This document shows positions 10,059 to 18,894 of a stretch of DNA of 64,000 nt, piece by piece. The DNA comes from Gardnerella vaginalis (GTDB lineage: Bacteria; Actinomycetota; Actinomycetes; Actinomycetales; Bifidobacteriaceae). The stretch spans positions 90,580 through 154,579 of the forward strand of contig NZ_KQ961857.1 of NCBI RefSeq assembly GCF_001563665.1, read 5' to 3'. The notes under the pieces were generated by a model. The model made no database searches and was not told the origin of the DNA. It saw only the letters and a program-made list of their open reading frames with translations. Every line of letters starts with the position of its first letter. The first letter of the stretch is position 1. The position numbers and the translations under genes are program-made.

Positions 10059-10733
10059 TCACTTATTAACATTCTCAGGAGTATCAATCTCAAATACTCC
10101 ATAACTCCAACCATGTCTACGGTATACAACCGATGGACGCATGGTTTCCTTATTAACAAACAGGAAGAAATCGTGACCTATAAGCTCCATTTCATACAAA
10201 GCTTCATCGATACTCATAGGTTCAGCAATATGAAGCTTACGGCGAATCACAATAGGAGTATTTCCTACACTCACTTCAACAGATTCACCAGGACCAAGAT
10301 CAGATGCAACAGCAGCATCAGCGCTATTGTTATCGTTCTCTTCGATTTCTGATTCTTCATCTAATTCATCTTCAACAGATGGAGTAACTACACCTAAATC
10401 AACTGGAGCCATTTGAGTGTATCCACGACGATGATCCTTACGGCGATCACGAGTACGGCGTAAACGTAACGTCAACTTATCAAGCGCCATATCCAAAGCA
10501 CTGTATTGATCAGTACTCGCTGCCTCAGCACGAATAACTGTACTTCCAGCAACAACTGTAATCTCTACTCGTTTTGCTGTATCTGCTTGCCGTGGATTAC
10601 CCTCATGCGAAACAACGATTTGTACTCGCTGCGCATCCGGAGCAATGGCGGTCACACGACTCATCTTGCTTTCCACAACGTCACGGAACTTTGGCTTAAT
10701 CTGTGTATGACGTCCGGTTATGACGATTTCCAT
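10059..10733 (-). CDS. hpf: Ribosome hibernation-promoting factor, long form (HPF/RaiA)
   Basis: A 224-residue protein of the long HPF type. The N-terminal half (about 1-105) is the YfiA/RaiA fold that sits in the decoding centre, with Arg/Lys-rich strands (LRRTRDRRKDHRR). The C-terminal domain (about 165-220) carries the dimerisation element of long HPF: EPMSIDEALYEMELIGHDFF, then NKET and YRRHGWSYGVFEI. It would join 70S ribosomes into inactive 100S dimers in stationary phase. An Asp/Glu/Asn-rich linker joins the halves. AGGAGG stands six bases before the ATG. It lies upstream of secA, a common actinobacterial arrangement, but a hairpin separates the two. Confidence 0.95.
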   Translation of the reverse strand: MEIVITGRHTQIKPKFRDVVESKMSRVTAIAPDAQRVQIVVSHEGNPRQADTAKRVEITVVAGSTVIRAEAASTDQYSALDMALDKLTLRLRRTRDRRKDHRRGYTQMAPVDLGVVTPSVEDELDEESEIEENDNNSADAAVASDLGPGESVEVSVGNTPIVIRRKLHIAEPMSIDEALYEMELIGHDFFLFVNKETMRPSVVYRRHGWSYGVFEIDTPENVNK

Positions 10734-10918
10734 GCGAACCTCCTAAACTAACACGAGCTTTAAACTCGACTTGTATGCAAATCGACAGCCTCGATGCTAT
10801 CGATGTAACCCATTATACAGTTTTTATTCGCAAGAGCCTAGCGAGTGTTAAAAATTGCACAAAAAATATGTTAAAAATGCGTCATTTACAAGGAAATCTG
10901 GCTATAAAATTAACTTTT

Positions 10919-10947
10919 TTTACTATACGAATTAACTCTGCTATACT
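10919..10947 (+). promoter_or_regulatory. Candidate promoter of RNase P RNA
   Basis: TTTACT at 10919-10924 and TATACT at 10942-10947 with a 17-base spacer, placing a start about six bases later, at the inferred 5' end of the RNase P RNA. This is by pattern only. Confidence 0.5.
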
Positions 10948-10952
10948 TAGGA

Positions 10953-11338
10953 AGGTTGAGGTTTCACGATGACCGCGGTCGCAATGTTCATTCGGAGCGA
11001 CTGAGGAACTTCCGGGCTCCAAAGAGCACAATGGCGGATAACGTCCGCCCAGGGCGACCTGAGAGATAGCGCAGCAGAAAGTAAACCGCCTAGCGTTCTA
11101 TTGTTTCGTTAGGTAAGGGTGAAACGGCGGTGTAAGAGACCACCGGGCTTCTGGTAACAGTTAGCCGCATGGCAAGCCTCATTGGGAGCAAGGTCAAGCA
11201 GAAGACGTTAAGAGCTGCTCGCTCAAGTCTTCGGGTAGACTGCTAGAGTTTGGCGGTAACGTCAAATCGAGATGGATGGTCATCCGCGTGTAATTTTCAC
11301 GCGACAAAACCCGGGGTATGTGAAACCTCACCTCAACA
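10953..11338 (+). ncRNA. rnpB: RNase P RNA, bacterial class A
   Basis: The catalytic RNA that removes 5' leaders from pre-tRNAs. Recognisable conserved blocks: GAGGAACTTCCGGGCTCC (P4/J region, variant of the GAGGAAAGUCC consensus) near 11000, CCCAGGGCGACCTGAGAGATAGCG, then the AGTAAACCGCC block near 11083. The GTGAAACGGCGGTG segment and GAGCAAGGTCAAGCAG follow. The P1 helix is visible as TGAGGTTTCA near 10957-10966 pairing with TGAAACCTC at 11320-11329. The end lies only a few bases from the convergent HAD gene's stop codon. Exact ends are inferred from P1. Confidence 0.95.
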
Positions 11339-11342
11339 TTGA

Positions 11343-12026
11343 TTATTCTTTAAGATTTTTTGGCGCAAGCGAAAAATCAGAAAAACCTGTACAGCAGCCA
11401 TCAAATGCATTATTCTTTAAGCTTTTTGCTGGCACGCAATCAAAAATTTTGCAAATTTTCATACCTGCTTTCTTCGCAGAGCTTAATGCTACATCAGAAT
11501 CTTCAAAAACAGTACAATTATTAGGTAAAACACCAATTTTATTCGCTAAATCTATATAGGTTTGCGCTCTATTTTTCCCAGTTTTTTCTAAATCTTCTCC
11601 AAAAATAATAAAATCGAAATATTCACGCAATCCAGTATGTTTCAATGAAAGCTCACACAACGTTTTAGAAAGAGAAGTTAAAAGAACTAATTTTGCACGA
11701 CTTTTACGTAAATAAATAACATAATCTTTCGCGCCTTTTCTCAACTCTAAACGATTTGCATACGCATCAGCAGCCATATCTTGCCACTCTTTCATTAAAT
11801 CTTCAGGAGAATCCGTAAAGCCAAAATGCTCTATAACGTAATCAGCAACCTGCCTTGGAGTGAATGTAGCTGTAGAATTCGCAAAATCTTCTGGAACAGC
11901 TACTCCACGTTTTGCAAAACTCTCATTATCTATATCGTCCCACACATTTAATGAATCAAGTAAAGTACCATCAAAATCAAAAATTGCAGCGCAATTAGAA
12001 TTATCAAATAAAATATTTTCGCTCAT
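11343..12026 (-). CDS. HAD-superfamily hydrolase, beta-phosphoglucomutase-like
   Basis: A cytoplasmic HAD phosphatase of about 227 residues. Motif I is FDFDGTLLDS near residue 17, motif II is the LLTS after the cap, and motif IV is FEDSDVALSSAKKAGM, typical of subfamily IA sugar-phosphate phosphatases and phosphomutases. The Ser in EDSDVA fits the beta-phosphoglucomutase/GS1 group. The ATG at 12026 is preferred since AGGGA lies eight bases upstream; a longer frame to 12071 starts in a hydrophobic stretch without a binding site. It lies just after recN on the minus strand and runs tail-to-tail into rnpB. The substrate cannot be told. Confidence 0.8.
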   Translation of the reverse strand: MSENILFDNSNCAAIFDFDGTLLDSLNVWDDIDNESFAKRGVAVPEDFANSTATFTPRQVADYVIEHFGFTDSPEDLMKEWQDMAADAYANRLELRKGAKDYVIYLRKSRAKLVLLTSLSKTLCELSLKHTGLREYFDFIIFGEDLEKTGKNRAQTYIDLANKIGVLPNNCTVFEDSDVALSSAKKAGMKICKIFDCVPAKSLKNNAFDGCCTGFSDFSLAPKNLKE

Positions 12027-12079
12027 ATAAAAATCCCTACATAAAAATCCCACAATACGAAACACGAACAACGAAATTA

Positions 12080-13879
12080 TTAAATTTTACTATTTTCCAG
12101 CAATTCTCTAGCGTGTTGCAAAGAAGCTTTAGAATCACTTCCTGAAAGCATTCGAGCAATTTCTAGAACACGATCTTCATACCCCAATTTAGTTATAGTA
12201 GTATCTGCTAAAAGCGTAGAAGAATCAGAAGCAGCAGCAGAATCAGCAGCAGAATCATTTTGATTCAAACTATTCTCTTTGTGCTCTATAGTCTTTTGTA
12301 CAACATATTGAGTATCAGCAAAAGAAGCAACTTGAGCTAAATGAGTTACTACAATAACTTGACAACTCTTAGCAAGCTGAGCCAATCGTTTTCCAAGCTC
12401 AAGAGCAGCAACACCTCCAACACCTGCATCGACTTCATCAAAAATAAAAGTCATCTCGTGATTATCATTACGCCTACAACGAGCAGCAACGAGCTCCATA
12501 GCTAACATCAATCTGCTTAATTCTCCACCTGAAGCACTACTAGCAATAGGTAAATCTGAAGATGCTGGAAATGGCTTAAATAAAAACTCAATACTATCTG
12601 CACCATGACTATCTAAACGAATATCACCAGAGCCATCTTTTTCATTTTCAACAACTTTCACAATGAGGAGCGCATCTTGCATAGCTAAAGATTTGAGTTC
12701 TTCAGTAACATCATCACTAAGTTTTCTTGCAGCATCAACACGCTTTTCAGTTAATATTTTAGCTAAACGCAAAGCATTACAATATTTCTCATTGCATAAT
12801 TCTTTAGCACGTTTTATAGCCTCTGGAGAATCATCTAAATCTTCTAATTCATATCTAGCTTTTTTAGACCACTCAAGAACATCCTCTATTTTAGGACCCC
12901 ATCTTCTAGTAAGCTCATTTAAATCATGAATACGAGCATTGATAGAATCTAAATCTTCTTGACTCTCATCAATATCTAATTGCTGCGTTAATTGCATAAC
13001 GATATCTGAAAGTTGTGCAGAAATATCATCTAGCTGATTTAAAATATCATCGTATAAGCCTTCAATGCGAATAGATCTAAGTGCTTTAATAGCATTATCT
13101 ATAAGATGCAATATATCAATAGAATCAGAAGAATAATCAATTTGACTAGCATCTATAGATGAAACTGCATCACTTACTCCCCTAATAATTTGAGCAGCAT
13201 TTTCTATGCGATTCCTTTTTTCAATAAGATCTATATCTTCATTAGGTTTAGGATCAATATGATCTATTTTTTCTAATGATTCTCTCAAATAATCAGCGCG
13301 CTGACGAACTGAAGATTCTTGATTTATAATGCGATTATATGATTCTTTAGCGCTTTTCCAATCCTGAAAAGCATTATAATATTCTTTTAATTCTGCACTA
13401 TCGTTTGCAATAATATCAAGAAAATCACGCTGATTTGCTTTAGATGCAATTCGCAATTGGTCACTTTGACCATGAATTGTAATTGCATAAGAAGAAATTT
13501 GACTTAATAAAGTTTTAGGAACACCTTTACCAGAAACCGTTGCTCTAGATCTTCCATTTTTAGGAATGCTACGAGATACGTAAACATCTAATTTTGAATT
13601 ATTTGTATCTGATTCTTCTAAATAAATTCCAGACGATTGTAATAAATTCGCTAAAGAACTATCTTTATATGTACAAAATACGCCCTGTACCCATGATTCA
13701 TCAGCATTTGCTGCTATTCTCGACAATTGCGCTTTCCCACCAGAAATCAATGAAATAGCACTTAATAACATTGATTTACCAGCTCCAGTTTCTCCAGTAA
13801 TAGCAGTCATAGAATGAGAAGGAGTGAACAATGCGTGAGAAATTGGTCCTAAATTACGAATCTCTAATTCTTCGAGCAT
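12080..13879 (-). CDS. recN: DNA repair protein RecN
   Basis: An SMC-like ATPase of double-strand break repair, 599 residues. Walker A is GETGAGKSMLL near residue 30, the ABC signature is SASGGELSRLMLA, and Walker B is FDEVDAGVGG in the C-terminal third, followed by the switch His in VVTHLAQVASFAD. The central part is the expected long coiled coil. An insert rich in Ser, Ala and Asn follows the QYVVQK segment. ATG at 13879 with AGAGG upstream; it overlaps the end of the NAD kinase gene by 16 bases, so the two are co-transcribed, an arrangement common in actinobacteria. Confidence 0.96.
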   Translation of the reverse strand: MLEELEIRNLGPISHALFTPSHSMTAITGETGAGKSMLLSAISLISGGKAQLSRIAANADESWVQGVFCTYKDSSLANLLQSSGIYLEESDTNNSKLDVYVSRSIPKNGRSRATVSGKGVPKTLLSQISSYAITIHGQSDQLRIASKANQRDFLDIIANDSAELKEYYNAFQDWKSAKESYNRIINQESSVRQRADYLRESLEKIDHIDPKPNEDIDLIEKRNRIENAAQIIRGVSDAVSSIDASQIDYSSDSIDILHLIDNAIKALRSIRIEGLYDDILNQLDDISAQLSDIVMQLTQQLDIDESQEDLDSINARIHDLNELTRRWGPKIEDVLEWSKKARYELEDLDDSPEAIKRAKELCNEKYCNALRLAKILTEKRVDAARKLSDDVTEELKSLAMQDALLIVKVVENEKDGSGDIRLDSHGADSIEFLFKPFPASSDLPIASSASGGELSRLMLAMELVAARCRRNDNHEMTFIFDEVDAGVGGVAALELGKRLAQLAKSCQVIVVTHLAQVASFADTQYVVQKTIEHKENSLNQNDSAADSAAASDSSTLLADTTITKLGYEDRVLEIARMLSGSDSKASLQHARELLENSKI

Positions 13880-14793
13880 GCGATACCTCTATTTTCACGC
13901 CAACCAACAACTGGCAAATCGAACTTAGTAACTAATCTTTGAGTAAAAGACACGCCTGAAAGACGAGCTAAAAATAGTTCATCTTTAGATTGACGAATCT
14001 GAATCCTAGAACCTTTCGGAAGAGCTCTTTGACGTCTACCATCACAGCAAATCCAACCACCTGAAGATGAATTGTCAAGAATGTCAATTGTAAAAGTAGA
14101 GCCTGAACCAATAACAAGAGGCCTAGCGAAAAGCGCGTGAGCAGCTAAAGGAACTAATTGTAAAGCTTCAACATTTGGCCACATAATTGGACCTCCTGCA
14201 GAAAAAGCATATGCCGTAGAACCTGTAGGAGTTGAAACTATTACTCCGTCACAACCAAAAGAAGACATTTCTACATCGTCAACACGAATTGAAAGCTCAA
14301 CCATACGACCCCTGTCAGATCTATCAAGCGTAATATCGTTAAGCGCCCAATCACATAATGGTTCACTTTCTCCAGGAAGCCATACATCTACATGCGCTTC
14401 CATTCTATGTTCCAAAAAATAATCTTTTTTAGCAATTCTATGAATAGCTTCATCAATTTGAAAACTTTCAAATTCAGCTAAAAATCCAACATGCCCTAGA
14501 TTTATACCGATAATTGGAACTGGAGTACAATGCACTAACTCAGCAGCTTGGAGCATAGTGCCATCTCCACCAAGAACAACAACAATTTCAGTATTTTCAT
14601 CAACTATGCAGCAAGGCTTTTGAGCAAAATCTGAAAGCGAAGCACTATTAAATACATCAACATTGAATCCTGCATCAACAAGTCTTCTAGTAACTTGCAT
14701 AACAACAGCGCTGTGTTTATCTAATCTCGCATGAGTAACAACTAGCGCACGGCGAGAACCCGAAGCAACATCTCCTATGAATTGTTCCGGCAT
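13864..14793 (-). CDS. nadK: NAD kinase
   Basis: Phosphorylates NAD to NADP. The family GGDG motif is seen as VVLGGDGTMLQAAE, and the NE/D-type motif as the LNDITLDRSDRG segment. The C-terminal domain has the glycine-rich TPTGSTAYAFSAGGPI stretch. I set the start at the ATG at 14793 because GGGGGG lies seven bases before it; the longer frame to 14865 adds 24 Cys/Asn/Tyr-rich residues with no homologous look. The end overlaps recN, and the TlyA-like gene lies 90 bases upstream. Order tlyA-nadK-recN is a conserved actinobacterial group. Confidence 0.95.
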   Translation of the reverse strand: MPEQFIGDVASGSRRALVVTHARLDKHSAVVMQVTRRLVDAGFNVDVFNSASLSDFAQKPCCIVDENTEIVVVLGGDGTMLQAAELVHCTPVPIIGINLGHVGFLAEFESFQIDEAIHRIAKKDYFLEHRMEAHVDVWLPGESEPLCDWALNDITLDRSDRGRMVELSIRVDDVEMSSFGCDGVIVSTPTGSTAYAFSAGGPIMWPNVEALQLVPLAAHALFARPLVIGSGSTFTIDILDNSSSGGWICCDGRRQRALPKGSRIQIRQSKDELFLARLSGVSFTQRLVTKFDLPVVGWRENRGIACSKN

Positions 14794-14884
14794 TGCACAG
14801 CCCCCCATCACACTGTTCATAACATAACAACAACTATTGTAATTGTTACATAACACATTGTGCAAAACTAATTAAAAACTTTAT

Positions 14885-15790
14885 TCAATAATTAACACGC
14901 GCATAAAGAAGATACTCAATATTGCCATGCGTACCTTCTATAGGAGATTCATGAGTAGATACAACTTGAAAACCATTATTTTTAGCACAATCTATAACTG
15001 TTTCTAACGCTTTAATTCGAAGATTTTCATCTGTTACAATCCCACCTTTGCCAAGATTACCTTTACCTACTTCGAATTGCGGCTTAACTAACAGAACAAC
15101 GTTTGTTTTCAAATCAGCAATACGAGCAATTACTGGAATAACTAAAGTAAGAGAAATAAAAGAAACATCCGAAACAATCAAATTAGGCTTATATGGCAGA
15201 TCTTCTTCATAAACATCTCGAATATTTACTCCACTCATTTCAATCACTTTTGGATTAGATGCGATTTTTTGATGCAACTGTCCATGCCCAACATCTAAAG
15301 CTATAACAGATTCAACTCCTCTTTGTAATAAAACATCACAAAAACCACCAGTTGAAGCACCAATATCTAAAGCTTTAGTTGATGAATTGATTTCAAGACC
15401 AAGATTTTCAAATAACGAAAATGCTCCTTCTAATTTAAGAGCTCCTCTAGAAACATATTTAAGACAAGAATCTACATTTTTAGACTCATTAAAACTTATT
15501 TTTTCGTCAGTTTTTACTAAAAATGATGGTTTTTTAATATTTCGATTATTTACATTAACAATTCCAGAACGTATTAAACGCTGAGCAATTGTCCTGCTTT
15601 CAGCTAAACCTCGATTTACTAGCGCACAATCTAAACGCTCAAAAAAATCAGAACTACTCGCGCGAGAACCAGACGTTTGAAAGATAGCACGAGAACACGA
15701 ATCAGATTCAGAAGACTCAAAGCCAGAACCACTTTCGCGAAAATTAGATTCAACTTTAGTAAAATTTATAAAATCTTTACTCGCGCTCAT
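14885..15790 (-). CDS. tlyA: TlyA family rRNA 2'-O-methyltransferase
   Basis: An S4-domain plus FtsJ-fold methyltransferase, the TlyA family that in mycobacteria 2'-O-methylates 16S and 23S rRNA and confers capreomycin sensitivity. The S4 domain begins at LDCALVNRGLAESRTIAQRLI (split here by shape, about residues 53-110). The SAM motif is ALDIGASTGGFCDVLLQRG, followed by ALDVGHGQLH, then VSDVSFISL and LLVKPQFEVGK. The first 45 residues are a Ser-rich extension of unknown role. ATG at 15790 has GGAG eight bases upstream; a TTG two codons earlier is possible. It overlaps the HAD gene's end by four bases. The haemolysin name sometimes used for the family is not supported here. Confidence 0.88.
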   Translation of the reverse strand: MSASKDFINFTKVESNFRESGSGFESSESDSCSRAIFQTSGSRASSSDFFERLDCALVNRGLAESRTIAQRLIRSGIVNVNNRNIKKPSFLVKTDEKISFNESKNVDSCLKYVSRGALKLEGAFSLFENLGLEINSSTKALDIGASTGGFCDVLLQRGVESVIALDVGHGQLHQKIASNPKVIEMSGVNIRDVYEEDLPYKPNLIVSDVSFISLTLVIPVIARIADLKTNVVLLVKPQFEVGKGNLGKGGIVTDENLRIKALETVIDCAKNNGFQVVSTHESPIEGTHGNIEYLLYARVNY

Positions 15791-16899
15791 AAACAAAACT
15801 CCGGAAGAATATAATCATCTAGATTTTCTCCACTATCTTTCAAACTCCACGTCAAAGCGCAAGCAGCACGCAAAGCATTGCAATCACTAGAATCACTTAC
15901 TTCAATTAAACGATTATCAACAAGTTTCGCTCTAGCATTAGCACAAACAAAAGTATTTTCGTCAATACGTTTTGGCGCTTCATGAGATTCGTTTAAACCT
16001 CTTAAATCAGCAGACACAAAGCTAGGGCGCAAATAATCTGGAGCAAGCATTAACATTTTAGGATTCGTAACACCTGTAAGAACAAGCAACGACTTATACC
16101 CACCTCTCGTACCAGCTTCAATATCTGTATCTAGACGATCTCCAACAGCAAGAGAATCATCTATGCTTATAACAGGATTAGCGCACTCATCTTTTTCTGT
16201 ATAATCGCAAGAATCCTTAATAGATGCTAAATCATTACTATTTGCATTTGCAGCAACAAGCAATCTTGCTTCATCATACATTGCAGACTCTGGTTTACCT
16301 GCAGATGCAATTGGTTCAACTCCAGTAGCGTTAATTACAGCTTGAATCATAGAACCGCATCCTGGAGCAATTCCAAGCTCACGAGGAATTGTTAAATCAC
16401 GATTTGTAACAAAATATTTCGCACCATGCTCAATAGCGAATGAAACTTCAGCCATTTCAAGCCACGTCATTTGAGGATACCAGCCTTGAATTACAGCTTG
16501 AGGAGAATCTTCGCATGAAAGTACTGGTTCAAGTCCTACTTTTTTCACCTCTTGGAGCAAATGTTCTGCACCCAAGACAAGGACCTTCGCACCACGATCT
16601 ACGTGACGCGCAACCATTCGAGCAGCAACAACTGAGGATGTAATAATCTGCCATGGCTCTACTTTTAGTCCAAAACTTTCCAATTGCTTTGCAACAACAG
16701 TAGGAAAACGAGAAGAATTATTAGTTGTATATTCAATAAACATACCGCGATTTTGCGCACCAGCAATAGCCTCACAAGCATTTGCAACAGCATTTCCACC
16801 TCTATAAACAACACCATCTAAATCAAGTAATGCTAAATTAAAGGATTCACTTAAAAATCGTTCACTTGACAATAAATTTGTTCGTTTATTAAATTGCAT
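15787..16899 (-). CDS. HAD-IIA phosphatase (NagD-like)
   Basis: A HAD subfamily IIA hydrolase of about 370 residues. Motif I is LLDLDGVVYRGG near residue 25; the TTNNSSRFP motif II follows; motif IV is VGDRLDTDIEAGTRGGYKSLLVLTGV. Members act on small phosphates such as 4-nitrophenyl-, pyridoxal- or nucleotide phosphates. The ATG at 16899 is chosen because GAGGAAG lies before it and overlaps the more distal ATG at 16914. An insert between cap and core is rich in Asn, Ser and Asp. The C-terminus has about 80 extra residues common in actinobacterial members. It leads a run of overlapping genes to recN. Confidence 0.82.
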   Translation of the reverse strand: MQFNKRTNLLSSERFLSESFNLALLDLDGVVYRGGNAVANACEAIAGAQNRGMFIEYTTNNSSRFPTVVAKQLESFGLKVEPWQIITSSVVAARMVARHVDRGAKVLVLGAEHLLQEVKKVGLEPVLSCEDSPQAVIQGWYPQMTWLEMAEVSFAIEHGAKYFVTNRDLTIPRELGIAPGCGSMIQAVINATGVEPIASAGKPESAMYDEARLLVAANANSNDLASIKDSCDYTEKDECANPVISIDDSLAVGDRLDTDIEAGTRGGYKSLLVLTGVTNPKMLMLAPDYLRPSFVSADLRGLNESHEAPKRIDENTFVCANARAKLVDNRLIEVSDSSDCNALRAACALTWSLKDSGENLDDYILPEFCL

Positions 16900-16928
16900 A
16901 AGACTTCCTCGCATAATTTAATCGCAAA

Positions 16929-16957
16929 TTAACAATTGCCCGACTCACTATTGTCAA
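16929..16957 (-). promoter_or_regulatory. Candidate promoter of the NagD-tlyA-nadK-recN operon
   Basis: On the minus strand TTGACA (16952-16957) and TGTTAA (16929-16934) lie 17 bases apart, 30 bases before the NagD-like start codon. The 3' arm of the preceding terminator falls inside the spacer, so the end of one transcript and the start of the next are packed together. Confidence 0.5.
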
Positions 16958-16975
16958 CACAAAGTAGCCGGGCAC
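16936..16975 (-). terminator. Hairpin after the TPR protein gene
   Basis: TGCCCG near 16937-16942 pairs with CGGGCA near 16970-16975, a short GC stem in an AT-rich region, within 25 bases of the stop codon of the upstream gene. The 27-base loop is long and no T run follows, so it is a moderate call. Confidence 0.45.
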
Positions 16976-16993
16976 AAAAATTAGTTTTGAATG

Positions 16994-18721
16994 TTATTCT
17001 TTAGAATCAACAGTTCCATTTGAAGTAGTTTCAACATTATCTGAACTACTTAATTTATTATTATCTTTTTCAGAATTTTCAGATTCTGCTAGAGAATCAG
17101 ATTTAGATTCCTCAAAACTAGAATCATCTAAGCTTTCAGAATCATCTGAATCTTCAGAGTCTTCAGAATCATAAGAGTCATAAGAATCTTCAGAATCTTC
17201 AGGAGCAAATTTTGCATCATCTTTACTAACTCCAATATCTTCTAACAAAGACTCATTGAAATGTTCCAAATCATAGTCAATCACAATATCTTCCGGATTA
17301 ACTTCATCATCTTCAATATCCGCATATTGCTCTTCTAAGCGATCTAACAATCCTTCTAATTCAAGAGCTTCATCACTTCTTCCAGCTTCTTCTAAGAAGT
17401 ATTGTTCAGCTTGAATAGCACGCATGCGATACTCTCCAGGCAAACCCTTTGAACGTCCCATAACATGAACAAGCTCAATAGCTTTATCAATATGATTAGT
17501 ATCAGCTAAAACTCCAGCATAAACTAAGAATAATTCAGCTTTTACTTCTCCAACAACAGATTTAGCTTCATCAGACATGCATATTTCTAATGCTTTATCA
17601 AGATTACCAATTCCGCGTTCGCAATCAGCAATAAAAGGCAAATAATCAAGATAACCATTCATACGCATTGCTGTACGAAATTCTCTCGCAGCTAACTTAT
17701 AATCACCCTGACGATAAGCAATAAAAGCTAACGTTTCTCGAGAAAAATCAATACGAGAAGCTTGCTTAGCAGCCCATTTAGCATGCTCTAAAGCCAACTT
17801 CGGCTCTTCCTCTTCCAACGCATAAGCAGCAAGAATATGCAAACCAATATTTTCTGCATGCTCTTTAGAAAGTCCTCGCAAACGTTCACGAGATTCCTTA
17901 GAAAGCATTGCCCACTCCATACCCTTAGGCATTTTAGGCTCGCCTGGACGGCGCGCAGTATATGGATTTTGCGAAGGATACGAAATAGTTCCATCAGAAT
18001 TACGGCGCGGACCATTCTCATAATTAAAATTACGATCTTCAACGCGCTTATCATAGCGATTATAACGATTTTCGCTATGAGAAGCACGATTTGAATCACG
18101 ATTCTCTAAACGGCGCTCACCATGATTCTTAAAACCATCTTTATGGAAACCATCTTTATGGAAACCATTACGCTTTACTCCATCTTTACGAAAATCGCCA
18201 TTATTAAAACCATCACGACTTGACTTGCGATTATCATAACGTTCATCATTGCCATTAAAACGATTATTATCAGACTTCTTATAACGTGGGTTACCGCTTT
18301 TCACTGAACCGCTATTTTGCGAACGATAAGCATCAGAACGTTCAAATCTAGATTCATCATTGCTGTCAAAACGATGATTGAAACGGCGATCATTGCGCTC
18401 GCCATCGCGCTTAAAGGAACCCTTATGGAAACCATCGCGCTTAAAACCATCGCGCTTAAAACCGCTCTTATTGAAAGACTTTCTAGCACCATCTCGTCTA
18501 GTATCATTGCTATCAAAATCACGGCGCTCATTGCGATCATTGCGCTCGCCATCGCGCTTAAAGGAACCCTTGTGGAAACCATCGCGTCTTAAGCCATCTT
18601 TGTGAAAACCGCCATGTCTCTCAGCACCTCCACTTTTGGCACCTCTACGATGACCACCAAATTTTCCTCGTCCACTAAACGACTTGCCACCGCTTCTAGA
18701 ATACCCACGTTCTTCGCCCAT
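16994..18721 (-). CDS. TPR-like protein with Arg/Gly/Phe-rich repeat N-terminus and acidic tail
   Basis: About 575 residues in three parts. Residues about 1-260 are low complexity, rich in Arg, Asp, Gly, Asn, Phe and Lys, with repeats of FHKDGF and KGSFKRDGERNDR types. Residues about 270-455 form helical repeats like TPRs (HILAAYALEEEEPKLALEHA, then AFIAYRQGDYKLAAREF). The last 115 residues are almost wholly Ser, Asp and Glu. The ATG at 18721 is preferred: GAGAGG lies ten bases upstream, whereas the GTG at 18739 has none. Such RGG-like tails bind RNA or drive condensates in other proteins; here function is unknown. It lies between tyrS and the NagD operon. Confidence 0.75.
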   Translation of the reverse strand: MGEERGYSRSGGKSFSGRGKFGGHRRGAKSGGAERHGGFHKDGLRRDGFHKGSFKRDGERNDRNERRDFDSNDTRRDGARKSFNKSGFKRDGFKRDGFHKGSFKRDGERNDRRFNHRFDSNDESRFERSDAYRSQNSGSVKSGNPRYKKSDNNRFNGNDERYDNRKSSRDGFNNGDFRKDGVKRNGFHKDGFHKDGFKNHGERRLENRDSNRASHSENRYNRYDKRVEDRNFNYENGPRRNSDGTISYPSQNPYTARRPGEPKMPKGMEWAMLSKESRERLRGLSKEHAENIGLHILAAYALEEEEPKLALEHAKWAAKQASRIDFSRETLAFIAYRQGDYKLAAREFRTAMRMNGYLDYLPFIADCERGIGNLDKALEICMSDEAKSVVGEVKAELFLVYAGVLADTNHIDKAIELVHVMGRSKGLPGEYRMRAIQAEQYFLEEAGRSDEALELEGLLDRLEEQYADIEDDEVNPEDIVIDYDLEHFNESLLEDIGVSKDDAKFAPEDSEDSYDSYDSEDSEDSDDSESLDDSSFEESKSDSLAESENSEKDNNKLSSSDNVETTSNGTVDSKE

Positions 18722-18803
18722 TATTGGCATACCTCTCACTAACGCTTAATTGCAACTTAATAATTGCAAAAGCATAATTCAACTATTTATTAAACTCAAT
18801 AAA

Positions 18804-18835
18804 TGCTAGACACAGAAATATTCGCACATCTAGCA
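18804..18835 (-). terminator. Hairpin after tyrS
   Basis: TGCTAGA (18804-18810) pairs with TCTAGCA (18829-18835), and on the minus strand is followed by TTTATTGAGTT. It lies 60 bases past the tyrS stop codon. Confidence 0.5.
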
Positions 18836-18894
18836 ATAAATACTTATACAATTTGCTTATAATTCTAATAATTCAAGATTACATTAAAAACAAA

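Noticed and set aside
17788-18605. Several overlapping frames inside the TPR protein gene
   Set aside because: They are reading-frame shadows of the repeat-rich real gene.
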